A stretch of 64,000 nt of DNA from Agarivorans sp050870875 (lineage in GTDB: Bacteria > Pseudomonadota > Gammaproteobacteria > Enterobacterales > Celerinatantimonadaceae). Shown here in pieces: positions 25,516 through 35,394 of the stretch. Location: assembly GCF_050870875.2 (NCBI RefSeq), contig NZ_CP194041.2:4340001-4404000 (forward strand). Direction: 5' to 3'. Every line of letters starts with the position of its first letter. Positions within the stretch are counted from its first letter, which is position 1. The position numbers and the translations under genes are program-made. The notes beneath the pieces are model-generated. The model had not been told where the DNA came from. It worked only from the letters and a program-made list of their open reading frames with translations, and did not search any database.

Positions 25516-25737
25516 ATGGATCAGCAAGAGCTATTTAACATGATTGAGCGTCTCGAAACAAAATTGGCCTTTCAGGAAGACACCATTGAACAGCTCAATC
25601 TTGCGTTGCAAAGTCAACAGCAACAGTTGGATACCCTACAGCACCAATTTAAGCTGATCCGCGGCAAACTCTTCGAGACCGACAATGGCTCGGCGGTGGC
25701 ACCGCTAGAACAAGAAACTCCGCCGCCTCATTACTAA
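25516..25737 (+). CDS. slyX: SlyX family protein
   Basis: A 73-residue coiled-coil protein: IERLETKLAFQEDTIEQLN and the Gln-rich heptads after it, ending with the SlyX-typical ETPPPHY. The function is unknown. It starts 4 nt after the WD40 lipoprotein stop. In many gammaproteobacteria slyX lies near FKBP genes, as here (fkpA). Confidence 0.93.
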   Translation: MDQQELFNMIERLETKLAFQEDTIEQLNLALQSQQQQLDTLQHQFKLIRGKLFETDNGSAVAPLEQETPPPHY

Positions 25738-25758
25738 GCCCTAGGTTTGGATTTGAGC

Positions 25759-26253
25759 ATGTCTTTTCAATTTCGTTTAGCGCTAGAAAGTGACCTTCCC
25801 TGTATTGTTGATATCTACAATTCGATCATTGAATCGCGCCAAGTCACCGCCGATACCAAACCACAAACGGTAGCTTCGCGCTTAGACTGGTTTAAGCAAC
25901 ACCAAAAACCTCAACGTCCTTTGTATGTAATAGAACAGCATGGTGAAACCATTGCCTGGTTAAGTTTTAGTGATTTCTATGGCCGCCCCGCCTATCAACA
26001 CAGCGCCGAAATTAGCCTTTATTTAGCCGAGCAGCATCGCGGTAAAGGCTTAGGAAAAGCCATATTACAAGCCGCCGAACCGATCGCCAAAACATTGGAG
26101 ATTGAAATTTTACTGGCTTTCATTTTTAGCCATAACACACCAAGCCTGGCTTTATTCGATAAACTCGCTTACCAACTTTGGGGCCAGCTACCCAGCGTCG
26201 CGAGGATGGACCAGCAAACCTATAACCTCACAATTTTGGGTAAACAATTATAA
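25759..26253 (+). CDS. GNAT N-acetyltransferase, phosphinothricin/methionine-sulfone type
   Basis: A 164-residue acetyltransferase. IVDIYNSIIESRQVTADTKPQ at the N-terminus and EISLYLAEQHRGKGLGKAILQ, with the acetyl-CoA loop QHRGKGLG, match the Pat/YncA subgroup. It probably N-acetylates methionine sulfone, sulfoximine or phosphinothricin-like compounds; the substrate is inferred from the subgroup. ATG 25759 (MSFQFRLA) is preferred to a TTG four codons upstream. It follows slyX closely. Confidence 0.85.
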   Translation: MSFQFRLALESDLPCIVDIYNSIIESRQVTADTKPQTVASRLDWFKQHQKPQRPLYVIEQHGETIAWLSFSDFYGRPAYQHSAEISLYLAEQHRGKGLGKAILQAAEPIAKTLEIEILLAFIFSHNTPSLALFDKLAYQLWGQLPSVARMDQQTYNLTILGKQL

Positions 26254-26274
26254 ATCGGTTTGCCACTAGGATGC

Positions 26275-26475
26275 TTAGGGCTTAAACAAACCAATTAGCT
26301 CAGCATCTGTCGACTCACTCGCTTGCCCTTCTGGACGCTCGGCATGATAGCCACAACTAACACATTCCACCGACTCTAACGTGAGCCCTTGCTGCTCCAC
26401 GATGACCAGTTTTAAGGAATCGAGTTCTCCGCACTCGGGACATACCGCACCCGCGATAAAACGATGTTTTGCCAT
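26275..26475 (-). CDS. yheV: YheV family zinc-ribbon protein
   Basis: A 66-residue protein with CPECGELDSL (Cys12-x2-Cys15) and ECVSCGYHA (Cys38-x2-Cys41), a zinc ribbon of the YheV/DUF2387 family, ending LIGLFKP. The function is unknown. It is divergent from yheS; in E. coli yheV and yheS are likewise neighbours, with kefBG in between, and no kefB is present here. Confidence 0.88.
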   Translation of the reverse strand: MAKHRFIAGAVCPECGELDSLKLVIVEQQGLTLESVECVSCGYHAERPEGQASESTDAELIGLFKP

Positions 26476-26576
26476 AATTCACTCTACTTTGTTCTGCGCT
26501 GTCGCTATGCGCCATAAGCTGCATCAGGTATCATAGCGGCATTATTGCACATTTTTAGTAGCGCATAGCAACAACC

Positions 26577-28496
26577 ATGATCGTAGCCAACAGTATTAGC
26601 CTTCAACGCGGTAGCAAATTTCTTTTAGAGGAAACCAATCTCACCATCCATCCCGGACAAAAAGTAGGTTTAGTCGGCCAAAATGGTTGCGGTAAATCGT
26701 CTTTATTTGCTTTGCTAAAGCAGCAACTGCATGTCGATGCTGGAGAATTGAGTGTCCCCAGCAAATGGCAAATTGCCAGCGTTGCGCAAGAAACCCCTGC
26801 GCTAAACCGCAAAGCCATCGATTACGTAATTGATGGTGATTTTGAGTTCCGCAAAGTGGAGCAACAAATTGCCGATGCCGAATCTGCCGGGAATGGTGAA
26901 CTCATCGCGACCCTACACAATAAATTAGATACTATTGGTGGTTATCAAATCCGCGCCAGAGCGGCCGAATTATTGGCCGGCTTAGGATTTAGCGAAGCAG
27001 GACAACAGCAGAGTGTCAGCGATTTCTCCGGTGGATGGCGAATGCGACTCAATTTGGCTCAAGCTTTATTGGTACGCTCAGACTTATTACTACTCGATGA
27101 ACCAACTAACCACCTTGATCTAGATACCGTTGTCTGGTTAGAACAGTGGTTAAAGCGCTACCCCGGCACCCTCATCTTAATCTCGCATGACCGTGACTTT
27201 CTAGACAACATCATTAACCGAATTGTGCACATTGAAAATCGCCAGCTAAATGAATATACCGGCAGTTATTCTGATTTCGAACAAATGCGAGCAACACACT
27301 TGGCTCAACAGCAGGCAATGTTTGAAAAGCAACAACGTGAGCGCGCCCACATGCAAAGTTTTGTGGACCGATTCCGTTACAAAGCCAGTAAAGCCAAACA
27401 AGCACAGAGCCGACTAAAAGCCTTAGAAAAAATGGAACTGATTAGCCAAGCGCATGTGGATTCACAGTTTAGTTTTCGCTTTAGAGAGCCCGACAGCCTA
27501 CCTTTACCCTTGTTAACGATGGAAAAAGTAAGTGCCGGTTATGCCGACAAAACCATTCTTGAACAAGTCGAATTCAATTTAGTACCGGGCAGCCGGATCG
27601 GCCTACTGGGGCGCAACGGTGCTGGTAAATCCACCTTTATCAAGTTGTTATCCGGTGAGCTTAAAGCTTTAGCTGGCGATGTTGAAATTAACAAAGCAGC
27701 TAAAGTGGGTTATTTCGCCCAACACCAATTAGAAACATTGCGCCCCAACGATACCCCAATGCAGCATCTACAACGACTCGCGCCCACCACCACCGAAGCC
27801 GATCTGCGTAAATATTTAGGTAGTTTTGGGTTTCAAGGCGACCAAGCCCTAGAGCCTGTAGCTCCCTTTAGCGGCGGCGAAAAAGCCCGCTTGGTTCTCG
27901 CTTTAGTCGTATGGCAAAAGCCAAATTTGTTACTACTCGATGAGCCCACCAACCACCTCGATTTAGAGATGCGTTATGCGCTCACCCTCGCCTTACAAGA
28001 ATTCAATGGGGCAATGATCATCGTCTCTCACGATCGGGCACTACTACGAGCCACAACCGATGAATTTTACTTAGTCGATAGCCAACGAGTTTCTCCTTTT
28101 GCTGGCGATTTAAACGATTATCAGCAATGGCTAAGCCAAGCCAACCGCGCAGAGAACACCAGTAGTACCGGCACCGCTGGGACGAATTCGATTGCTCAAC
28201 GCAAAGAACAAAAACGTAAAGAGGCTGAGTTTCGCCAGCAAACCCGCGGTATTCGCAAACAGTTGGAAGTGCTTGAAAAACGCAGTCATAAAGCCCAGCA
28301 AGCCCTAACTGAAATAGAGCAACGGATGGCCGATCCTGAACTGTACACCGCCGACAACAAACAACAACTGCAACAGTGCTTACAACAACAGGCAACACTA
28401 AAAATTGAATTAGAAGAAACGGAGCTGCAATGGTTTGATCTACAAGAACAGTTGGAACAGCAACAACAAGCCTTTGGGATCAGTGCCGAGGAATAA
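26577..28496 (+). CDS. yheS: ABC-F ATPase YheS
   Basis: 639 residues with two fused ABC domains and no membrane segments. Domain 1 has GQNGCGKSS (~37) and FSGGWRMRLNLAQALL with LLLLDEPTNHLDL; domain 2 has GRNGAGKST (~342) and FSGGEKARLVLAL with LLLLDEPTNHLDLE. Between them is the charged ABC-F linker (RYKASKAKQAQSRLKALEK), and a C-terminal coiled coil follows. ABC-F proteins act on ribosomes; YheS is linked to relief of translational stalling. It is monocistronic. Confidence 0.95.
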   Translation: MIVANSISLQRGSKFLLEETNLTIHPGQKVGLVGQNGCGKSSLFALLKQQLHVDAGELSVPSKWQIASVAQETPALNRKAIDYVIDGDFEFRKVEQQIADAESAGNGELIATLHNKLDTIGGYQIRARAAELLAGLGFSEAGQQQSVSDFSGGWRMRLNLAQALLVRSDLLLLDEPTNHLDLDTVVWLEQWLKRYPGTLILISHDRDFLDNIINRIVHIENRQLNEYTGSYSDFEQMRATHLAQQQAMFEKQQRERAHMQSFVDRFRYKASKAKQAQSRLKALEKMELISQAHVDSQFSFRFREPDSLPLPLLTMEKVSAGYADKTILEQVEFNLVPGSRIGLLGRNGAGKSTFIKLLSGELKALAGDVEINKAAKVGYFAQHQLETLRPNDTPMQHLQRLAPTTTEADLRKYLGSFGFQGDQALEPVAPFSGGEKARLVLALVVWQKPNLLLLDEPTNHLDLEMRYALTLALQEFNGAMIIVSHDRALLRATTDEFYLVDSQRVSPFAGDLNDYQQWLSQANRAENTSSTGTAGTNSIAQRKEQKRKEAEFRQQTRGIRKQLEVLEKRSHKAQQALTEIEQRMADPELYTADNKQQLQQCLQQQATLKIELEETELQWFDLQEQLEQQQQAFGISAEE

Positions 28497-28567
28497 CTTT
28501 ACTTGACCGATTACACCACTCAGGTAAGGTTAACAACAATACTATTAATAATAAATCAAGGATGTCT

Positions 28568-28915
28568 ATGAATGCCACGCAAGATCGCCCCAGTTTATTG
28601 ATTGGTTTATTGCTGATCATTGTCGGTATTGGGGTAATTGCTTACGTACTACCGCAGGCCGTCAACCTCATCACCCTACCGCAAGATGCCCCCTTTATGC
28701 AGCATTTCTTTAGCTGGTTAATGGCCGATACAAATGCGATTAACAGTCAAGTGAGTGAAGAGTTTTTCGAAATATTTCAAACATTTATTAAGGTGATTGT
28801 GCTCATCGTATTTTTATATGTTTGCTTAAAACTAGTCAGTATTGGCTTATTAATTATAAAAGAAGGGGTGAGCCTGATTCGACCTCAACCGCAAACCAGT
28901 AAAGATAAAAACTAA
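28568..28915 (+). CDS. Hypothetical inner-membrane protein, two helices
   Basis: About 115 residues with two membrane segments: LLIGLLLIIVGIGVIAYVL near the N-terminus and VIVLIVFLYVCLKLVSIGLL toward the end. A ~45-residue extracytoplasmic loop (PFMQHFFSWLMADTNAIN) lies between, and the basic C-terminus is cytoplasmic. AAGG 6 nt before the second ATG selects it over the one six bases upstream. No family is recognised. Confidence 0.7.
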   Translation: MNATQDRPSLLIGLLLIIVGIGVIAYVLPQAVNLITLPQDAPFMQHFFSWLMADTNAINSQVSEEFFEIFQTFIKVIVLIVFLYVCLKLVSIGLLIIKEGVSLIRPQPQTSKDKN

Positions 28916-28927
28916 ACGGCTTCTCTT

Positions 28928-28950
28928 TGGCAGGTCATCGTGACCCGCCA
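28928..28950 (+). terminator. Terminator between the hypothetical gene and mgtE
   Basis: TGGC-A-GGTCA / TGACC-C-GCCA, a stem with one mismatch and a 3-nt loop, followed by GATTTTCTTTT on the plus strand. It sits in the convergent gap. Confidence 0.65.
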
Positions 28951-28962
28951 GATTTTCTTTTG

Positions 28963-30300
28963 CTACCAATGCAACAGAACACTGGCTAAGCTAAAGTACA
29001 CTAATACCCCAGAGACATCGGCAATAGTGGCAACCAATGGCCCAGAAGCGGTGGCAGGGTCTAGCTTCATTTTGTTTAATAAAAACGGCAAACTAAGACC
29101 GACCAAAGATCCGACCAATACGATAACCACCATCGACATCGATACTATCAACGCCACTTCTGGGCCGCCACGATATATACCCACCCCATAGACAGCAATC
29201 GCCATCGTCATACCAAGCGCCAAGCCAACCAGTAATTCGCGACTAAATAACTTCGCCCAGTCACTTTTATCGACTTCACCAGTAGCTAAGGCTCGCACCA
29301 TTAAGGCTGCGGCTTGAGAACCGGCGTTACCGCCGCTACCGATTAATAAAGGTAAAAAGAATACTAAGGCCACATGGCTGGCAATGATGTCTTCGAAATG
29401 CGCAATTCCTGCGCCGGAAAACATCGCACCAAATACTAATAATACTAACCACAGCACTCGCTTACGGTACAGTTCCCAGATGCTCACTCGGTCGACGGTT
29501 TGATCCAGCTTCCCCACTGAAGCACTCTTTTGCGCATCCTCGGTGGCTTCTTCCACAGCCGCATCCATGGCATCGTCATAGGTGACAATACCCACCAGTT
29601 TGTGCTGCTCATCTACCACTGGTAATGCCAGCAAATCATAATGACGGATCTGCTGACTGGCGTGCTCTTGACTATCCTCGACCGCCATTGCAACCACTTC
29701 GGTACGCATCAACTCACTTACCTGCTTATCTGGCGAGGCTAGAATCAATTCACGTAAGGAGATCGTCCCCAACAAGCGACGTTGCGCATTAATCACGTAG
29801 GTTTGATAAATGGTTTCCTTATCGGGCGCTTCTAAACGCAACTGCTTGAGCGCTCGGCTCACTAACCAATGCTCCTTCAGCGTAGCGTAGTCAGAAGTCA
29901 TAATCGCACCAACCGTTCCCTCCGCATAACTGGCGAGTTGACGTAGATCTTCACGTTCAGCCTGCGCTAAACCAGGAAGCACCATCGCCTGTTGTTCTTC
30001 ATCTAGATCATTGTACAAATCAGCTCGTTCATCAGCATCCATTCGGGAAAACAAAGCCGCTAATTTATGTCGTTTCATCAAGCCTGCAACTTCAGCTTGC
30101 AAATAAGGAGGAAAATAAGAAAAAACTTTGGCTCGATCTGCCAAAGAGAACATCGAAATTAACGGAAGCGCTTCTTTAGGGTCAAATTCAGCGAGTGCTT
30201 TACCAATATCGGCAAGGTGGTAATCGTCTAAAGTTGCACGCAAACTTGATTTATCAAGACTAACTAAGGCAAGCTCTAATTTTTGGTGAAGATGTGCCAT
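28963..30300 (-). CDS. mgtE: Magnesium transporter MgtE
   Basis: A 445-residue MgtE. The N-terminal helical superhelix (LADIGKALAEFDPKEALPLI) is followed by paired CBS domains (~135-255; GAIMTSDY, VGIVTYDDAMDA) and a C-terminal five-helix pore domain (~280-445; LVFFLPLLIGSGGNAGSQAAAL, PLVATIADVSGV). The GGNAGSQ and ADVSG elements line the Mg2+ pore. Low intracellular Mg2+ opens the channel through the cytosolic domains. Confidence 0.96.
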   Translation of the reverse strand: MAHLHQKLELALVSLDKSSLRATLDDYHLADIGKALAEFDPKEALPLISMFSLADRAKVFSYFPPYLQAEVAGLMKRHKLAALFSRMDADERADLYNDLDEEQQAMVLPGLAQAEREDLRQLASYAEGTVGAIMTSDYATLKEHWLVSRALKQLRLEAPDKETIYQTYVINAQRRLLGTISLRELILASPDKQVSELMRTEVVAMAVEDSQEHASQQIRHYDLLALPVVDEQHKLVGIVTYDDAMDAAVEEATEDAQKSASVGKLDQTVDRVSIWELYRKRVLWLVLLVFGAMFSGAGIAHFEDIIASHVALVFFLPLLIGSGGNAGSQAAALMVRALATGEVDKSDWAKLFSRELLVGLALGMTMAIAVYGVGIYRGGPEVALIVSMSMVVIVLVGSLVGLSLPFLLNKMKLDPATASGPLVATIADVSGVLVYFSLASVLLHW

Positions 30301-30482
30301 TAACTGCTCCAGCTATCGCATAGAGCTCGGCGAAAAATGACCGACTACGCGATTAAAAACGGTGATAGAAAATAGGAAAAAGAATTTAAATGTCGACTGT
30401 CGGGGTCAGGGGTCATAAACAAATCTCGATGACAAAATCGGCGCAAATTGTAGGAGGGTTATGCTTTTAATACAAGGAATTT

Positions 30483-30512
30483 ATGCCGCTTATCAGGCGA
30501 AATAAGCGGCAG
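30483..30512 (-). terminator. Hairpin after metH
   Basis: TGCCGCTTAT / ATAAGCGGCA is a perfect 10-bp stem 20 bp past the metH stop. There is no U-tract on either strand, so it may be a transcript-stabilising hairpin rather than a terminator. Confidence 0.5.
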
Positions 30513-30531
30513 GAAAACAAATGACTAAACG

Positions 30532-33500
30532 CTAGTAACCCAAGTTAGGCGCCAGCCAACGCTCGGCTTGCTCTAAACTCATATTTTTACGTTGCGCATA
30601 ATCCTCTACCTGATCGCGTTGGATCGAAGCCACTGCAAAATAGCGACTATCAGGGTGAGAGAAATACCAGCCAGACACAGCGGCTCCAGGCCACATCGCA
30701 TAGCTATCCGTTAACTGCATCCCAATCCGTTGCTCAACCTCTAACAGCTCCCAAATCAAGCCTTTTTCAGTATGTTCCGGACAAGCAGGGTAACCCGGCG
30801 CAGGGCGGATCCCTTGATAGTTTTCACGGATTAGCTCTTCATAAGCGAGCCTTTCATCGGCCGCATAGCCCCAAAACCTTTTACGTACCTGAGCATGCAA
30901 GTATTCAGCAAATCCCTCCGCCAAACGATCAGCTATCGCCTTCACCATGATCGCGTTGTAATCATCGCCTTCTGCTTTATAAGCCTCCGCCAATTCATCT
31001 TCACCAAATCCACCAGTGACCGCAAAACCACCAAAATAATCGGCTTTACCGCTAGATTTAGGTGCGATGAAATCAGCCAAACAATAGTTAGCCGCTTTCG
31101 CCTTCTCGGTTTGCTGGCGAAGTTGGCAGCTTAGCCCCAATAACTCAGAGCGAGATTCATCACGGTAAATTTCTATATCATCACCCACACTATTGGCTGG
31201 GAACAAACCAAATACACCAGAAACTTTAACCTCACGTTTTTGTTTAAATCGCTCTAACATTGCTTTGGCATCGGCAAATAAGCGTTTGGCCTCTTCGCCA
31301 ACTACTTTATCTTCTAGAATACGTGGATATTTTCCGGCCAAAGACCAGGTCATGAAGAATGGCGTCCAATCAATGTAAGGTTCAATCTCTGAGATAGCGA
31401 CGTCTTCGAAATGCTGGATCCCCAATTGCTTCGGCACTGGCGGCGTATAATTTTCCCAATCAAGCTGCAACTTATTGGCGCGGGCGACTTCAAGGCTGAC
31501 AGGTGGGGTACGCGGACGTTTGCGCGCATGTTGCTCTCGAACAATCTCATAATCTTTGGCTAACTTTTTAACAAAATCCGGCCGCTGTTCATCAGATAAT
31601 AAACTTGCACATACCCCAACCGCTCGTGAGGCGTTGGAAACATAGACCACCGGATGTTGGTAGTTTTGCTCGATCTTCACCGCTGTATGCGCCTTGGAGG
31701 TTGTTGCACCACCAATCAGTAAAGGGATATCCATGCCTGTACGTTGCATTTCTTTAGCGACATGCACCATTTCATCTAGCGACGGAGTGATCAGCCCTGA
31801 TAGACCGATCATATCCACATTTTCTTCTTTAGCGACTTTTAAGATCTTATCGCAAGGCACCATCACCCCGAGATCAATAACCTCAAAATTATTACACTGC
31901 AGCACTACTCCAACAATATTTTTACCAATATCATGCACATCACCTTTTACGGTGGCCATCACAATTTTACCGTTAGAGCGCTTCCCCTCACCTTTCTCCG
32001 CTTCAATAAAGGGTTGCAGATAAGCCACCGCTCGTTTCATCACTCGCGCCGATTTAACCACCTGCGGTAAAAACATTTTCCCTTCACCAAACAGATCGCC
32101 GACCACATTCATGCCATCCATCAAGGGCCCTTCAATCACATGTAAAGGGCGCTCTGCAGCTTGACGGGCTAATTCGGTATCATCTTCGATGAATTCTGTG
32201 ATCCCCTTCACCAAGGCGTGCTCAAGACGTTTGTTAACCGGCCAACTCCGCCATTCTTGGTCTTGACTATTCTCTTGCTGACTCCCGTCACCACGATACT
32301 TCTCGGCAATTTCGAGTAGTTCTTCAGTCGCATTGTTATGCGTATTAAGAACAACTGCCTCGACTTTATCTTTTAGTTCCTTAGGAATGTCTTCGTAAAT
32401 GGCCAGTTGACCTGCATTAACAATCCCCATGTCCATGCCATTTTTAATGGCATAATACAAAAACACCGCATGAATCGCTTCTCGAACTGGATTATTCCCG
32501 CGGAAGGAGAAACTAACGTTAGACACTCCACCTGAGATCATCGCGTGGGGTAGATTTTGTTTAATATCTTTGACCGCTTCGATAAAATCAACGGCATAGT
32601 TATTATGCTCATCAATACCGGTCGCAACCGCAAAAATATTGGGGTCAAAAATGATATCTTCCGGTGGAAAACCCACCTGATTCACCAAAATATCGTAGGA
32701 CTTGCTACAGATCTCAAACTTACGCTCACGGGTATCTGCCTGGCCCTCTTCATCAAAGGCCATAACAATCACCGCAGCACCGTAGCGACGTAAAATTTTA
32801 GCCTGACGAATAAAGGGCTCCACGCCTTCTTTCATGGAAATGGAGTTCACGACGGGTTTGCCCTGGACACACTGCAGACCCGCTTCAAGAATCTCCCACT
32901 TAGACGAGTCGATCATCACCGGTACCTTAGCGATATCAGGCTCACCGGCGATCATATTCAAAAAGCGCACCATCGCAGCTTTTGAATCCAACATCCCCTC
33001 ATCCATGTTGACATCAATGATTTGCGCGCCGTTTTCCACTTGGGTCAGTGCTATTTCAATCGCTTTATCGTAATTTTCCTCGACGATTAACCGTTTAAAC
33101 ATCGCCGAACCGGTCACGTTATTCCGTTCACCAACGTTCACAAATAATGTTTCAGGCGTGATCGTGAGCGGTTCCAAACCAGACAAACGGCAGGCCACTT
33201 CAATTTCAGGTCGTTGACGCGGCGCAACCCCTTCAACAGCCTCAGCCATCGCCTTAATATGCTCCGGCGTGGTCCCACAACATCCACCGACAAGGTTTAG
33301 GAAACCGGCACGAGCCCATTCACCAATGTGTTCCGCCATTTCGGTCGCTTCAAGATCGTATTCACCAAAAGCATTCGGCAGGCCGGCATTCGGATGAGCC
33401 GATACATAGCTTTCACTCACCCGGCTAAGTTCTTCCACATACTGACGCAGCTCATCAGGCCCCAATGCACAGTTAAGTCCCATACTAATCGGTTCTGCGT

Positions 33501-34206
33501 GGCGTAAGGCATTATAAAATGCTTCTGTGGTTTGACCACTCAAGGTTCGACCAGAGGCGTCAGTAATGGTGCCAGAGATCATAATCGGCAGTTCGATAGA
33601 CAATTCATCAAAGACGGTTTTAACCGCGAATACCGCAGCTTTGGCATTTAAGGTATCAAAGATCGTCTCGATAAGAATTAGGTCACAACCCCCCTCAATT
33701 AACGCGATAGTCGATTCCTTATAGGCTTCGACTAACTCATTAAAGGTGACATTACGAAAGCCGGGATCATTCACATCAGGAGAGATAGAACAAGTACGGT
33801 TAGTTGGCCCTAATACCCCAGCTACAAAACGTGGGCGCTCAGGCTGAAGGGCCGTCACCTCATCGGCCACCTGTCTAGCTAAACGTGCGGCTTCGCGATT
33901 GATTTCAGCAGAATAATCCTGCATATCATAATCAGCCATGGCGATAGTGGTGGCATTAAAGGTATTGGTTTCGAGAATATCGGCGCCCGCTAACAAATAC
34001 TCACGATGAATATCTGCAATAATCTTCGCTTGGGTCAGCACCAACATGTCGTTGTTGCCTTTTACATCGGTATGCCAATCAGCAAAACGCTCCCCACGAT
34101 AGTCAGCCTCTTGCAACTTATAAGACTGGATCATGGTGCCCATACCACCATCAATAATCATGATTCGTTGCAATAATTGTTTTTCTAGTTCAAGCCTTAC
34201 TGACAC
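30532..34206 (-). CDS. metH: Cobalamin-dependent methionine synthase
   Basis: MetH transfers methyl from 5-methyl-THF to homocysteine through methylcobalamin. The 1224 residues cover the homocysteine/zinc domain (GLNCALGPD; GGCCGTTPEHI), the pterin domain (VNVGERNNVTGSAMFKRL), the B12 domain (KGDVHDIGKNIVGVVLQCN, with the axial His) and the SAM-reactivation domain. It starts with GTG (SVRLELEKQLL) behind AGGATG. metA lies upstream but a strong terminator separates them, so metH needs its own promoter. No cobalamin or SAM riboswitch was seen in the 90-bp gap. Confidence 0.98.
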   Translation of the reverse strand: MSVRLELEKQLLQRIMIIDGGMGTMIQSYKLQEADYRGERFADWHTDVKGNNDMLVLTQAKIIADIHREYLLAGADILETNTFNATTIAMADYDMQDYSAEINREAARLARQVADEVTALQPERPRFVAGVLGPTNRTCSISPDVNDPGFRNVTFNELVEAYKESTIALIEGGCDLILIETIFDTLNAKAAVFAVKTVFDELSIELPIMISGTITDASGRTLSGQTTEAFYNALRHAEPISMGLNCALGPDELRQYVEELSRVSESYVSAHPNAGLPNAFGEYDLEATEMAEHIGEWARAGFLNLVGGCCGTTPEHIKAMAEAVEGVAPRQRPEIEVACRLSGLEPLTITPETLFVNVGERNNVTGSAMFKRLIVEENYDKAIEIALTQVENGAQIIDVNMDEGMLDSKAAMVRFLNMIAGEPDIAKVPVMIDSSKWEILEAGLQCVQGKPVVNSISMKEGVEPFIRQAKILRRYGAAVIVMAFDEEGQADTRERKFEICSKSYDILVNQVGFPPEDIIFDPNIFAVATGIDEHNNYAVDFIEAVKDIKQNLPHAMISGGVSNVSFSFRGNNPVREAIHAVFLYYAIKNGMDMGIVNAGQLAIYEDIPKELKDKVEAVVLNTHNNATEELLEIAEKYRGDGSQQENSQDQEWRSWPVNKRLEHALVKGITEFIEDDTELARQAAERPLHVIEGPLMDGMNVVGDLFGEGKMFLPQVVKSARVMKRAVAYLQPFIEAEKGEGKRSNGKIVMATVKGDVHDIGKNIVGVVLQCNNFEVIDLGVMVPCDKILKVAKEENVDMIGLSGLITPSLDEMVHVAKEMQRTGMDIPLLIGGATTSKAHTAVKIEQNYQHPVVYVSNASRAVGVCASLLSDEQRPDFVKKLAKDYEIVREQHARKRPRTPPVSLEVARANKLQLDWENYTPPVPKQLGIQHFEDVAISEIEPYIDWTPFFMTWSLAGKYPRILEDKVVGEEAKRLFADAKAMLERFKQKREVKVSGVFGLFPANSVGDDIEIYRDESRSELLGLSCQLRQQTEKAKAANYCLADFIAPKSSGKADYFGGFAVTGGFGEDELAEAYKAEGDDYNAIMVKAIADRLAEGFAEYLHAQVRKRFWGYAADERLAYEELIRENYQGIRPAPGYPACPEHTEKGLIWELLEVEQRIGMQLTDSYAMWPGAAVSGWYFSHPDSRYFAVASIQRDQVEDYAQRKNMSLEQAERWLAPNLGY

Positions 34207-34242
34207 GGGAACATCCTATTGGTATTGCAGAGATTTAAAAAA

Positions 34243-34263
34243 AGGCAGTGTAGCACACTGCCT
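34243..34263 (-). terminator. Intrinsic terminator of metA
   Basis: AGGCAGTGT-GCT-ACACTGCCT followed by TTTTTTTAAA on the minus strand, a 9-bp perfect stem with a long U-tract, between metA and metH. Confidence 0.92.
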
Positions 34264-34296
34264 ATCGGGGCTTTGCTGGCTTAAAGTTATATGAAA

Positions 34297-35238
34297 TTAT
34301 TTCAAGATATTATCGGATTTAGGCTGCAGTTCAGCCAAATTGTAAGGGGTGATTTGATAAACACAGTAATTCAACCAGTTGTTATATAAAAGATGCCCAT
34401 GACTACGCCAAGTCGCACAAGGCGTGGCTTGGCAATCATCATTAGGGTAATAATTTTCTGGTAACATCGGCGCGAGCCCTTCTTGCAAATCTCTCAAATA
34501 CTCATTATGTAAAGTATCTGCGGCATACTCTGGATGTCCGGTAATAAATACTTGACGAAAATCCTCACTGGCAAATAGATAACTTCCCGCCAGCTCACTA
34601 TCGCCTAACACCTGCAAATCTGTATCTTCGGTGATCCTATTTGAATCAAAATGAGCAAAACGCGATAGCGGGGCGAGAAAAGCATCGTCAAAACCACGAA
34701 CCAAAGGATTGTGTTTGTGCTTGGTCTGATGCCAATAAACGCCCGATAACTTGTCTTCACGAGTTTGCTTTTCCAAACCATACAAATGATATAAGGCAGC
34801 TTGTGCAGCCCAGCATAAAAACAGAGTCGAGGTAACGTGGGTGGTAGACCAATCGATAATCTCCTTGATTTGGTCCCAGTAATATACCTCCTCAAAGGGA
34901 ACTTGGCCCAAAGGGGCCCCAGTAATAATCAAGCCATCGAAATTACGTTCTCTTAACTTATCAAAATCTCGATAAAACCTATCGATGTGCTCCTGCGGAG
35001 TATTCTTAGAGACGCGATGGTCAATACGCAATAACCTTACATTCACTTGCAACGGCGAGTTCGATAACAAACGTAGCAACTGATTTTCAGTCTCAATTTT
35101 CTTCGGCATCAAATTAAGTAGGAGCACCTCCAAAGGACGTATATCTTGATGCGCTGCGCGACTCTCTGGCATCACAAAAATATTTTCATTGCGCAACACC
35201 TCCGCGGCGGGCAACTGGTCCGGAATGCATATTGGCAT
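34297..35238 (-). CDS. metA: Homoserine O-succinyltransferase
   Basis: MetA activates homoserine with succinyl-CoA (or acetyl-CoA in some members), the first dedicated step to methionine. The 313 residues include the catalytic Cys142 (FLCWAAQAAL) and the His235/Glu237 pair (TGHPEY), with numbering identical to E. coli. The acyl-donor preference depends on active-site residues I did not resolve. It is likely controlled by the MetJ-like boxes 28 bp upstream of the ATG, and it is divergent from the HD-GYP gene. Confidence 0.97.
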   Translation of the reverse strand: MPICIPDQLPAAEVLRNENIFVMPESRAAHQDIRPLEVLLLNLMPKKIETENQLLRLLSNSPLQVNVRLLRIDHRVSKNTPQEHIDRFYRDFDKLRERNFDGLIITGAPLGQVPFEEVYYWDQIKEIIDWSTTHVTSTLFLCWAAQAALYHLYGLEKQTREDKLSGVYWHQTKHKHNPLVRGFDDAFLAPLSRFAHFDSNRITEDTDLQVLGDSELAGSYLFASEDFRQVFITGHPEYAADTLHNEYLRDLQEGLAPMLPENYYPNDDCQATPCATWRSHGHLLYNNWLNYCVYQITPYNLAELQPKSDNILK

Positions 35239-35265
35239 GATTTACTCCACTTTAACTACAAGTTT

Positions 35266-35289
35266 GAATGTCTAGACATCTAGAGGCCT
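35266..35289 (-). promoter_or_regulatory. MetJ-like operator (three tandem met boxes) at metA
   Basis: Contiguous octamers GAATGTCT, AGACATCT and AGAGGCCT match the consensus AGACGTCT at 5, 7 and 6 of 8 positions. Tandem 8-bp units are how MetJ-SAM binds. The array lies 28-51 bp upstream of metA and could also affect the divergent HD-GYP gene. Confidence 0.65.
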
Positions 35290-35394
35290 ATTGTAATTGG
35301 ATCTATCTATAAGTCTAGAACTTGTTAAAATCAGCTGCTTTTGTGTTGATATTTATTCATAATGCAATAAGTATTTTTTGAGTTGTAAAGGCAA

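Noticed and set aside
34207..34296. SAM or cobalamin riboswitch upstream of metH
   Set aside because: The gap is only 90 bp and is occupied by the metA terminator; none of the conserved riboswitch boxes is present.
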